Shown: positions 1 to 5,381, counted from the first letter of the stretch. The stretch: DNA of 5,381 bases from an uncultured Ruminococcus sp. (GCA_900554975.1 USJI01000094.1:1-5381); one strand, 5' to 3'. A program made the numbers and translations. The notes: a model not told the origin generated them from the sequence alone.

Positions 1-289
1 AAACCCCAACCCTTTCAATATCCGGTCTCCCCGACTGAGTAATCCGTCCCATTGTAAGATGAACATTCTTAATGCCGAGTTCTGATGCAGTTTCCGGACG
101 GTTAAGAGAAAGAATCTTTTTATATTCCTCATGACCTGAAATTATTTTTTCAGCAAGACTGCAGTATTCTTCATCGGTAAGGTCTTTTTCCCTTAAAATA
201 ACTTCAAAAGGGTCTGCATCTAAAAGTTCACGAATGCGGGCTATAAAATCATCCTGACAAAGCTTTCTGTTTGTAACGGCAATTACCAT
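1..289 (-). CDS. thiE: Thiamine phosphate synthase / TenI-family protein, N-terminal part (runs off the window)
   Basis: The first 96 codons are visible; the rest lies beyond the left edge, and family members are usually about 200 residues. The protein starts MVIAVTNRKLC and carries ILREKDL at residues 31-37. This is the R-x-K phosphate/pyrophosphate-binding segment of the ThiE/TenI TIM-barrel family. ThiE joins hydroxymethylpyrimidine diphosphate and thiazole phosphate into thiamine phosphate; TenI aromatises the thiazole product of ThiG. The segment LGIKNVHLTMGRI (71-83) sits where classical ThiE has a VHxGQxD metal-binding motif, and that motif is absent. The product could therefore be a TenI-type thiazole tautomerase or a divergent clostridial ThiE. 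The ATG lies 3 nt after the thiH stop, in the same frame, with only a weak GAGAG upstream, so translation probably depends on coupling to thiH. Family assignment is firm; the exact reaction is uncertain. Confidence 0.85.
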   Translation of the reverse strand, partial: MVIAVTNRKLCQDDFIARIRELLDADPFEVILREKDLTDEEYCSLAEKIISGHEEYKKILSLNRPETASELGIKNVHLTMGRITQSGRPDIERVGV

Positions 290-292
290 GAC

Positions 293-1453
293 TTATACTC
301 TCACATAATCTGTGAAAACAGGCTGAAGTCCGTTTTCAAACAGCTTATTGCGTACTTCATCAACACTTCTAGGATCTGAAATTTCAAACTGTTCGTCACC
401 CTTCTGTTCATGGTCACCATGACCGCCGATTCCGACCTTTACACCTGCTGAAATTTTAGTTGCGGCAAGTCCCACAACATTATCCCTGAATCCTGCACGT
501 TCACGGGTTGAGATAGTAATTCCTGCAAACGGCATAAATATTCTGTATGCAAGCATTACCTGCAAAAGCTGTGTTTCGTGAACGTCATTTGAATTGTTTT
601 CCTCATTATTGATAAACGGTCTCAGACGTGGAAGAGAATAAGATATCTCTGCCCATGGATATTTCTGCTGAATAAACAGAGCATGAAGTGCAGCGGCATA
701 TGCGTCCTTTCGAAAGTCACTGAGTCCCAGAAGCGAGCCGAATGCCACGCCTCTCATTCCGCCCATAAGGGCACGTTCCTGAGCATTAAAACGGTAAGGA
801 AATACCCTCTTCGCACCTCTGAGGTGTACCTCTTCATACTTGACAGGATTATATGTTTCCTGATAAACACTTACAAAATCTGCTCCTGCTTCTTTAAGCT
901 TTGCATATTCATCTGAATTCATCGGATATACTTCTATACCGATTGTTGAAAAATATTTTTTTGCAAGTCTTACAGCATCTGCTATATAGTCAACTGAAGA
1001 TGCTGTCTTGGATTCACCTGTCAGAAGAAGTATCTCACGAAGTCCTGTTTCGGCTATCGTTTTATATTCCTCCTCTATTTCCTCCATTGTAAGCTTTCCA
1101 CGTTTGATTTTATTTGAACAGTTAAATCCGCAGTAAACGCAGTAATTCTCACAGTAATTCGCAATGTAAAGCGGCGTGAACATACAAACAGTGTTGCCGA
1201 AATGCTTTGCAGTTTCCGACTTTGCCCTTTGTGCCATCTGCTCAAGCATTGCTTCTGCCGCAGGAGAAAGCAGAATTCCCAGATCGTGAGCATCAATGCT
1301 TTCTTTGGCAAGAACGTTTCTTACATCAGCTGCTGTATAAATACTGTAATCATAATCATCAACCATAGCAAGAACCTTGTTCATAATGCTGTGGTCAATT
1401 TTTTCCATACCCTCCTGATATTCCATAGGGTCAGTTTCACGAATCTTTATCAT
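293..1453 (-). CDS. thiH: 2-iminoacetate synthase (radical SAM tyrosine lyase)
   Basis: This 386-residue protein is close to the usual ThiH length (about 375-390). ThiH uses a [4Fe-4S] cluster and S-adenosylmethionine to cleave tyrosine into dehydroglycine (2-iminoacetate) and p-cresol; dehydroglycine goes to ThiG. The cluster motif CxxxCxxC is visible as CENYCVYC with C101, C105 and C108. It is preceded by the typical FTPLYIANYC stretch and followed by LTGES (144-148), VYQETY (196-201) and GITISTRERAGFRD (311-324), all familiar from ThiH. The reading frame extends upstream to an ATG at 1561, but that would overlap thiG by about 100 nt. The ATG at 1453 has a GGAGG 9 nt upstream (1463-1467) lying in the last codons of thiG, so it is preferred. 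The start lies 4 nt after the thiG stop. Use of ThiH instead of ThiO fits an anaerobe. Confidence 0.95.
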   Translation of the reverse strand: MIKIRETDPMEYQEGMEKIDHSIMNKVLAMVDDYDYSIYTAADVRNVLAKESIDAHDLGILLSPAAEAMLEQMAQRAKSETAKHFGNTVCMFTPLYIANYCENYCVYCGFNCSNKIKRGKLTMEEIEEEYKTIAETGLREILLLTGESKTASSVDYIADAVRLAKKYFSTIGIEVYPMNSDEYAKLKEAGADFVSVYQETYNPVKYEEVHLRGAKRVFPYRFNAQERALMGGMRGVAFGSLLGLSDFRKDAYAAALHALFIQQKYPWAEISYSLPRLRPFINNEENNSNDVHETQLLQVMLAYRIFMPFAGITISTRERAGFRDNVVGLAATKISAGVKVGIGGHGDHEQKGDEQFEISDPRSVDEVRNKLFENGLQPVFTDYVRV

Positions 1454-1457
1454 TTTA

Positions 1458-2228
1458 TCAGTCCTCCAAAAAACCTGTAAGCGGACTTGAAGCTTCTGCT
1501 TTATGTTCCAGAACTCGTCCCATGCCTGAAAGATATGCAAGTCTGCCTGATTCAATAGCAAGCTTGAATGCCTCTGCCATCATTCCGACATTACCAGCTG
1601 TTGCAACAGCTGTATTCGCCATAACAGCCGCACAACCCATTTCCATTGCCTCGCAAGCCTGTGACGGACGACCGATTCCTGCATCAACAATTATCGGCAG
1701 TTCTATTTCATCAACAAGAATTTTTATAAAGTCTTTTGTGCAAAGTCCCTTATTGCTTCCGATAGGAGCAGCCAAAGGCATTACAGCCGCCGCACCTGCT
1801 TTTACAAGTTCTCTTGCAGCATTGAGGTCAGGATACATATAAGGCATTACAATAAATCCCTCATCAGCAAGCATCTGTGTGGCTTTTATTGTTTCATAGT
1901 TATCCGGAAGAAGATACTTTGTATCTCTTATTACTTCAACCTTTACAAAATCACCGCAACCGAGTTCTCTTGCAAGTCTTGCTATTTTAACGGCTTCTTC
2001 AGCCTTTCTTGCACCGCTTGTATTCGGCAGTAATGTTATTCCCTCAGGAATATAGTCTATAATACTGTCACTGCTTCCGGAATCAGCTCGTCTTACAGCA
2101 ATTGTTGCCATTTCAACGCCTGCCTTTTCAATAACAGTTTTTGTCATATCCATGGAAAATTTTCCCGAACCAAGAATAAAACGTGAATTAAATTCATGTC
2201 CGCCTATAACAAGTTTATCATTATTCAT
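1458..2228 (-). CDS. thiG: Thiazole synthase ThiG
   Basis: The protein has 256 residues, typical for ThiG. ThiG is a cytoplasmic TIM-barrel enzyme that forms thiazole phosphate from 1-deoxyxylulose 5-phosphate, dehydroglycine from ThiH and sulfur from ThiS thiocarboxylate. It begins [20 protein letters not shown], the standard opening. The Schiff-base lysine is K96 in [10 protein letters not shown]. Further family marks are VRRAD (45-49), LLPNTSGA (66-73), [12 protein letters not shown] (150-161), the phosphate-binding [11 protein letters not shown] (181-191) and the C-terminal SSPLTGF. The start has AAGGAG about 10 nt upstream (2239-2244) in the 17-nt gap after thiF. The final codons double as the ribosome binding site of thiH, which starts 4 nt after the stop. 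The gene looks intact. Confidence 0.97.
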   Translation of the reverse strand: MNNDKLVIGGHEFNSRFILGSGKFSMDMTKTVIEKAGVEMATIAVRRADSGSSDSIIDYIPEGITLLPNTSGARKAEEAVKIARLARELGCGDFVKVEVIRDTKYLLPDNYETIKATQMLADEGFIVMPYMYPDLNAARELVKAGAAAVMPLAAPIGSNKGLCTKDFIKILVDEIELPIIVDAGIGRPSQACEAMEMGCAAVMANTAVATAGNVGMMAEAFKLAIESGRLAYLSGMGRVLEHKAEASSPLTGFLED

Positions 2229-2245
2229 TTTAAAATTTCTCCTTT

Positions 2246-3049
2246 TTATGGCTCATCATTCTGCATTATAAGCCTTAATATCATGTTTGCTTCATGTCCT
2301 GCACAGATACTTACCCTTGGCGACATAAGGCCGTTCCCCGGTTTTGCCTCGGATTCGTTATCTCCGCAGATATAAAGATTTTTCATTATTTCTTTTGTCA
2401 CAATTTTATTGGAACTTTCATATCCTGCCATTCCCGAACCGCACACCAGCTTTTTCTCTGGAAATTTCATAAGAAAGTTTTCCGTAAGCATTGCTTTTGC
2501 CTCCGGACTGTCAAATGCCTCACAGATAATATCGCAGTCGCTGAGAATATCTGCACAGTTTTCCGCAGTTATCCGCTGGTTTACAGTACAAACACTTATA
2601 AACGGATTTATTTTCTCAATCTGACTTTTCAAAGCATCTGTTTTGTTCATGCCAAGATGCTCTATATAGTAATTCTGTCTGTTGAGATTGCTGGGTTCAA
2701 CGATATCGAAATCAATAAGTTTCAGATACCCGACACCGGTTCTCGCAAGCATTACTGCAATATTTGAACCGAGTCCGCCCAGACCGCAGACCGCAACCCT
2801 CGCTTTCTTTACCTTTTCATGAACCTTCGGAGTATGTCGTGCCGCCATAAGACTTTCAAGTTGTTCCCTGTCCGGCATAACACCTTTTCTGATAATGCTG
2901 ACGCTGTCACCGTCACTGAGATTCATGTTTTCTGATATCTGAAAACCGTTGAGAATGACAATGCAGTCATGTGAAAAAAGTCTGTCCCTTAATTCAAAAG
3001 CACTTGTACAGGAAACCTCAGTTCCCCTTCCATTCAAAGTTATCCTCAT
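2246..3049 (-). CDS. thiF: ThiS adenylyltransferase ThiF (family 2) with N-terminal ThiS-like domain
   Basis: The 267-residue protein has two parts. Residues 1-57 resemble a ThiS/ubiquitin-like beta-grasp fold (MRITLNGRG start, [18 protein letters not shown]) but lack a glycine tail. Residues about 75-260 are an E1-like Rossmann domain that adenylates the ThiS C-terminus. Visible there are the nucleotide loop GLGGLGS (89-95), D113 and D115 in [15 protein letters not shown] with N121, R124 and Q125, K136 in MNKTDAL, and D180 in EAFDSPEAK. No CxxC pairs are present, so the zinc site of E. coli-type ThiF is missing, as in the shorter Firmicutes ThiF family 2. The start codon shares one base with the thiS stop (TGATG), and GGAGG at 3056-3060 lies 6 nt upstream, so thiS and thiF are translationally coupled. 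Placement next to thiS supports ThiF over the related MoeB or HesA. Confidence 0.93.
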   Translation of the reverse strand: MRITLNGRGTEVSCTSAFELRDRLFSHDCIVILNGFQISENMNLSDGDSVSIIRKGVMPDREQLESLMAARHTPKVHEKVKKARVAVCGLGGLGSNIAVMLARTGVGYLKLIDFDIVEPSNLNRQNYYIEHLGMNKTDALKSQIEKINPFISVCTVNQRITAENCADILSDCDIICEAFDSPEAKAMLTENFLMKFPEKKLVCGSGMAGYESSNKIVTKEIMKNLYICGDNESEAKPGNGLMSPRVSICAGHEANMILRLIMQNDEP

Positions 3050-3243
3050 CAGCCGCCTCCGACAAAACTTACAACTTCAATAGTGTCATCAGCTTTTACA
3101 AAAGTTTTATCGTATTCAGCTTTCGGAACTATATGGTCATTCTGCATAACAGCTATTTTTGTCAGGCTGAATCCGTTTTTTTCAAGGATCACCGCCAGTG
3201 AATCCTGTGGTTCAAAAGCTGTTTCTTTGCCATTTATCTTCAT
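3049..3243 (-). CDS. thiS: Sulfur carrier protein ThiS
   Basis: This 64-residue beta-grasp protein ends in FVGGG, the tail whose terminal glycine is adenylated by ThiF and converted to a thiocarboxylate that delivers sulfur to ThiG. It begins MKINGKE and includes IAVMQNDHIVPKAEYD and DTIEVVSFVGGG, all typical of ThiS. The frame is open up to an ATG at 3315. The ATG at 3243 is chosen because AAAGGAGG (3249-3256) stands 5 nt upstream, whereas the upstream ATG has no such site and would translate through the leader hairpin. It is the first gene of the operon, about 95 nt downstream of the predicted transcription start. Its stop overlaps the thiF start by one base, and the GGA-GGC-GGC codons of its tail form the thiF ribosome binding site. 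Confidence 0.96.
   Translation of the reverse strand: MKINGKETAFEPQDSLAVILEKNGFSLTKIAVMQNDHIVPKAEYDKTFVKADDTIEVVSFVGGG
3056..3060 (-). promoter_or_regulatory. thiF ribosome binding site inside the ThiS tail codons
   Basis: GGAGG on the minus strand, 6 nt before the thiF ATG. It is made of the codons GGA-GG(C) for the C-terminal glycines of ThiS. The same bases therefore encode the reactive tail and recruit ribosomes to thiF. Confidence 0.8.
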
Positions 3244-3248
3244 AAATA

Positions 3249-3256
3249 CCTCCTTT
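3249..3256 (-). promoter_or_regulatory. thiS ribosome binding site
   Basis: AAAGGAGG on the minus strand, 5 nt before the thiS ATG. It decides the start at 3243 over the in-frame ATG at 3315. Its 5' part overlaps the 3' arm of a short inverted repeat (CTTTTT-GAGG-AAAAAG, 3253-3268), so access could be modestly influenced by local folding. Confidence 0.85.
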
Positions 3257-3270
3257 TTCCTCAAAAAGAC

Positions 3271-3303
3271 AAAAAAAGGGTTGCACCCGTGGTGGTGCAC
3301 CCC
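3271..3303 (-). terminator. Intrinsic terminator-like hairpin in the thi leader
   Basis: Read on the minus strand, the arm GGGGTGCACC (3294-3303) pairs with GGTGCAACCC (3278-3287) around a 6-nt loop. Nine of ten positions pair, with one G·A mismatch. Seven Ts follow immediately (3271-3277). This is the shape of a Rho-independent terminator for minus-strand transcription; on the plus strand the hairpin is not followed by a T run. It lies downstream of the thi promoter and upstream of thiS, so it can act as a leader attenuator. It is also the only good terminator after the xylanase gene. No TPP riboswitch motif is seen next to it. Confidence 0.75.
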
Positions 3304-3344
3304 TTCAATTAACATGAGACTAAAATATGAAAAATAACAATTAC

Positions 3345-3373
3345 ATTATATCAGTTATGTTGGCTTTTGTCAA
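3345..3373 (-). promoter_or_regulatory. Sigma-A-type promoter of the thi operon
   Basis: The minus strand has -35 TTGACA (3368-3373) and -10 TATAAT (3345-3350) separated by exactly 17 bp, a perfect match to the vegetative consensus. Predicted transcription start is near 3338, giving a leader of about 95 nt before thiS. The -35 box begins only 13 nt beyond the xylanase stop codon. Confidence 0.88.
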
Positions 3374-3386
3374 GTGCTTTTTTCTG

Positions 3387-5282
3387 TTATATCATAGTAT
3401 TGAAAAATTTTCTTAATTCAATAGCATCAAATATATTGACTTTTTCATCATGATTCATATCTGCTGCTGCAAACTGTTCATCACTCAGCTCAGACTGTTT
3501 TGTGAGATATTTATGAAGCAGCACGAGGTCAGCAAGTCTAATTTTACCGTTTTGATCCACATCACCAGCTAATTTTCGCTTTACAACTGATGTTGAAACA
3601 ACGGTTGTGGTAGTTGTTGTAGTTGTGGTAGTCGCCGTAGTAGTTGTTACAACAGGAACTTCACGGCCTTCTACGATTGAATAGTATGCAGGCTTTGCTG
3701 TAAAATCTTCATTAAACAGAAGCGGACACTTTGCAGCTCTCCAGCTCTTGTCATCTGTTGTTCCCCAGAATACTACTGCTGAAACGCTGTCGGAATACTT
3801 AACGCAGAGATCCATAATCTGTTTGTAAAGTGAAGCCTGAGTTTCAAATCCGGTTTCAGATGTATCAGCTGTTGTAATGTCAAGCTCAGTTACCTGAACA
3901 TCAAGTCCTGTATCGCAGAAAGCTTTCAGAGCCTTTTCATAATTTGCTGCTGTCGGGAATCTGACATCAAGGTGTGACTGCATACCGATACCGTCAATAA
4001 GACCTTTTTCCTTGAGGTCAGTTGCCATTTTTACAATTGCAGATGTTTTGGAAGGCATATACTCATTGAAGTCATTATAATAAAGCTTACAGCCTTCCGG
4101 AGCATATTTTCTTGCATATTCAAAAGCAGGTTCAATAAATGAGTTATCACCGAATATCTGAACCCATGCGGAATTGTTTGAACCATTGGCACCCTGTGAA
4201 CCAGCCTTACGAGGGTTACCGTCATCAAGCCATGCTTCATTTACAACATCCCATGCATAGAAATCAACATCAGGATATTCCTTTTCAAGTGTTTCAAAAA
4301 CAGTCTTGATATAGTTTTCCATTCTCTGAAGCATTATTTCTTTTGAAACCCATGCACCGTCATCTTTAAATCCTTCTTTAAAGAACCAGTCAGGTGTCTG
4401 ACTGTGCCATACAAGAACGTGACCTCTTACAGGAATGTTATTGTCTCGGCAGAAATCAAGAATAGTTCTTGCTCCGGAAATGTTTATAACAGGAGTTGTT
4501 TCGCTTCCCGTAGCAATAGTTGCCTTCTGGTCAAGCAGAGCATCAGGTTTAAGCTCATTGCCCAGTGTCAGGCTGTTATAGTGCTTTTTAATGAGTTCCT
4601 GTGCGGATTTAGGAGCAAGTTCTGATGTAGTTACCGCACCGCCGATTTTAAAATTCTCTGCGAAAACATCTTTAAGCGACGAGATATCATACTGGATATC
4701 GTAAGTCGGCGCCGCTTTGATTTTAAAATTATCAACGCTGATATTTACATTTGTATCAGAGCATTCAAAATAAATAGCCGCCTTTGTAACGCCCTTCGGA
4801 ACTGTAAATTTAGTATCGATGATTTCAACCCAGTCGCCATTTGAAATACCTGATGCCAGATTTCTGAAATGTCTTGTTCCTTCAGTATCAGTATATTCCA
4901 TACTAACCTGAACATTTGCATACCATGGTGTTTTTACCATGGCTGAAACCATATATTCCTCACCCTGATTTACAATATCATCAACAACAAGCTGAGGTCC
5001 CTGCCAGCTTTTCTGTCTTCCGGTAAAGAGCATACACGCACCGCCGCCGTATCCGCCTGTGCTGTCAATTGCAGAACTTCCGTAACCATCTCTTCCGGTA
5101 AAGTCATTTTTGCCGTCTTCAAAATCAGCATAGTAAACAACATTTTCTGTTGTTTCGCTGTCCTCAGCAAAGACAACCGAATTTGACATAACGTTCATTG
5201 CTCCGGTCATAGGAAGTGCCGAACACAGCATAACGGAACTCATCAGACCGGCAGCAATTTTTCTGCCCAAAAACTTCTTCAT
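3387..5282 (-). CDS. Secreted dockerin-bearing endo-1,4-beta-xylanase (CBM22-GH10-dockerin)
   Basis: This 631-residue protein hydrolyses internal beta-1,4 bonds of xylan outside the cell, probably while docked on a cellulosome scaffold. In order it shows a signal peptide (1 to about 39, KK/RK start, hydrophobic core, possible cleavage after VFA); a CBM22 xylan-binding module (about 47-190, with SWQGPQL and YMVSAMVKTPWY); a GH10 domain (about 195-537); a threonine linker (about 544-568); and a dockerin (about 571-631). GH10 marks are RGHVLVWHSQTPDWF (H288, H293), the acid/base E349 in DVVNEAW, N403, Q435, H437, the nucleophile E466 in VTELD, and W506 and W514. Dockerin calcium loops are DVDQNGKIRLAD (574-585) and DMNHDEKVNIFD (608-619). 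The ATG at 5282 has GGAGGT 8 nt upstream; an ATG at 5306 has none. G241 replaces the glutamate usual in the ENxMK motif. Confidence 0.95.
   Translation of the reverse strand: MKKFLGRKIAAGLMSSVMLCSALPMTGAMNVMSNSVVFAEDSETTENVVYYADFEDGKNDFTGRDGYGSSAIDSTGGYGGGACMLFTGRQKSWQGPQLVVDDIVNQGEEYMVSAMVKTPWYANVQVSMEYTDTEGTRHFRNLASGISNGDWVEIIDTKFTVPKGVTKAAIYFECSDTNVNISVDNFKIKAAPTYDIQYDISSLKDVFAENFKIGGAVTTSELAPKSAQELIKKHYNSLTLGNELKPDALLDQKATIATGSETTPVINISGARTILDFCRDNNIPVRGHVLVWHSQTPDWFFKEGFKDDGAWVSKEIMLQRMENYIKTVFETLEKEYPDVDFYAWDVVNEAWLDDGNPRKAGSQGANGSNNSAWVQIFGDNSFIEPAFEYARKYAPEGCKLYYNDFNEYMPSKTSAIVKMATDLKEKGLIDGIGMQSHLDVRFPTAANYEKALKAFCDTGLDVQVTELDITTADTSETGFETQASLYKQIMDLCVKYSDSVSAVVFWGTTDDKSWRAAKCPLLFNEDFTAKPAYYSIVEGREVPVVTTTTATTTTTTTTTTVVSTSVVKRKLAGDVDQNGKIRLADLVLLHKYLTKQSELSDEQFAAADMNHDEKVNIFDAIELRKFFNTMI
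3603..3647 (-). repeat. Threonine-codon tract encoding the xylanase linker
   Basis: Fifteen consecutive codons (residues 546-560) encode TTTT-A-T10. All four threonine codons are used in mixed order, so this is repetitive at the protein level but not a pure DNA microsatellite. Such linkers are typical spacers between catalytic and dockerin modules and are often glycosylated; glycosylation here is inference. Confidence 0.85.
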
Positions 5283-5290
5283 AGTTAAAA

Positions 5291-5296
5291 ACCTCC
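5291..5296 (-). promoter_or_regulatory. Xylanase ribosome binding site
   Basis: GGAGGT on the minus strand, 8 nt before the ATG at 5282. It supports that start, which places a classical KK...RK signal peptide at the N-terminus, over the in-frame ATG at 5306. Confidence 0.85.
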
Positions 5297-5315
5297 GTTC
5301 AAACATTTATACTTT

Positions 5316-5344
5316 ATTTTACCATATAAAAAGAGAAATGTCAA
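5316..5344 (-). promoter_or_regulatory. Sigma-A-type promoter of the xylanase gene
   Basis: The minus strand has -35 TTGACA (5339-5344) and -10 TAAAAT (5316-5321), a one-base departure from TATAAT, with a 17-bp spacer. Predicted start is near 5309, giving a leader of about 27 nt. An inverted repeat overlaps the -35 box and another lies just upstream. Confidence 0.82.
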
Positions 5345-5371
5345 CCAGTTGCACAAAAATATCATTTTTGT
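5339..5371. promoter_or_regulatory. Possible operator sites: two inverted repeats at the xylanase promoter
   Basis: CAAC-CA-GTTG (5342-5351) is a perfect 10-bp palindrome-like repeat overlapping the -35 box, with TGT and ACA at its outer edges (5339-5341 and 5353-5355). Immediately upstream, ACAAAAAT-ATC-ATTTTTGT (5353-5371) has perfect 8-bp arms. Their position suits repressor or activator binding in response to plant sugars. No known consensus is matched, and the second could simply be AT-rich sequence or the end of an upstream transcription unit. Confidence 0.35.
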
Positions 5372-5381
5372 TAATTATCAA

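Noticed and set aside
1454..1561. Longer thiH start at 1561
   Set aside because: It would overlap thiG by about 100 nt, adds 36 residues unlike ThiH, and lacks a ribosome binding site; the ATG at 1453 has a good one.
1522..1842. Plus-strand open frame of 106 codons
   Set aside because: It lies wholly antisense to thiG, and its Ala/Ser/Ile-rich translation reflects the complement of conserved thiG codons.
2294..2767. Plus-strand open frame of 157 codons
   Set aside because: It is antisense to the well-supported thiF, has no ribosome binding site, and its translation is cysteine/histidine/phenylalanine-rich and resembles no protein family.
3244..3315. Longer thiS start at 3315, or a histidine-rich leader peptide (three CAC codons)
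   Set aside because: There is no ribosome binding site before this ATG. The frame runs through the terminator hairpin straight into thiS without a stop, so it is not a separate leader peptide, and the histidine codons are explained by the hairpin loop and arm.
3244..3345. TPP riboswitch upstream of thiS
   Set aside because: Expected from the gene context, but the conserved core segments are not visible on the minus strand and the leader is too short for a full TPP aptamer.
5283..5306. Longer xylanase start at 5306
   Set aside because: No ribosome binding site precedes it, it lies almost at the predicted transcription start, and it would place MFERRFLT in front of a classical signal peptide.
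3280..5354. Shared GTTGCAC heptamer in the thi hairpin (3280-3286) and the xylanase promoter (5348-5354)
   Set aside because: Seven bases shared in 5.4 kb are expected by chance, and the two contexts have no further similarity.

Overview
The window looks like a piece of chromosome from an anaerobic, fibre-degrading Gram-positive bacterium, most likely a Ruminococcus-type member of the Oscillospiraceae. The reasons are a secreted CBM22-GH10 xylanase ending in a dockerin behind a long threonine linker, strong AGGAGG-type ribosome binding sites, consensus TTGACA/TATAAT promoters, and an anaerobic-style thiamine thiazole pathway that uses ThiH (tyrosine lyase) instead of ThiO. The genus is inferred from protein style; no rRNA or marker gene is present.

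All genes lie on the minus strand, so the window reads biologically from right to left. At the right edge (about 5316-5381) is a sigma-A-type promoter with two small inverted repeats at and just upstream of its -35 box. Next is the 631-residue xylanase gene (3387-5282). After its stop codon, a 143-base intergenic stretch (3244-3386) holds a near-perfect promoter, a GC-rich hairpin followed by seven Ts, and the thiS ribosome binding site. From 3243 to the left edge runs a tightly packed operon: thiS, thiF, thiG, thiH and the first 96 codons of a thiE/tenI-family gene that continues outside the window. Junctions are a 1-nt overlap (thiS/thiF), 17 nt (thiF/thiG), 4 nt (thiG/thiH) and 3 nt (thiH/thiE).

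The operon products form one pathway. ThiF adenylates the C-terminal glycine of the sulfur carrier ThiS so that it can become a thiocarboxylate. ThiH cleaves tyrosine to give dehydroglycine. ThiG condenses deoxyxylulose phosphate, dehydroglycine and ThiS-borne sulfur into the thiazole phosphate. The last gene belongs to the family that either aromatises the thiazole (TenI) or couples it to the pyrimidine (ThiE). The xylanase is functionally unrelated and has its own promoter.

I see no wholly new system. The most notable points are the terminator-like hairpin in the thi leader with no visible TPP riboswitch, the ThiS-like domain without a diglycine tail fused to ThiF, the thiF ribosome binding site embedded in the codons of the ThiS glycine tail, the TenI-like character of the last gene, and a glycine replacing a conserved glutamate in the xylanase. 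No stretch longer than 300 bases lacks a gene.
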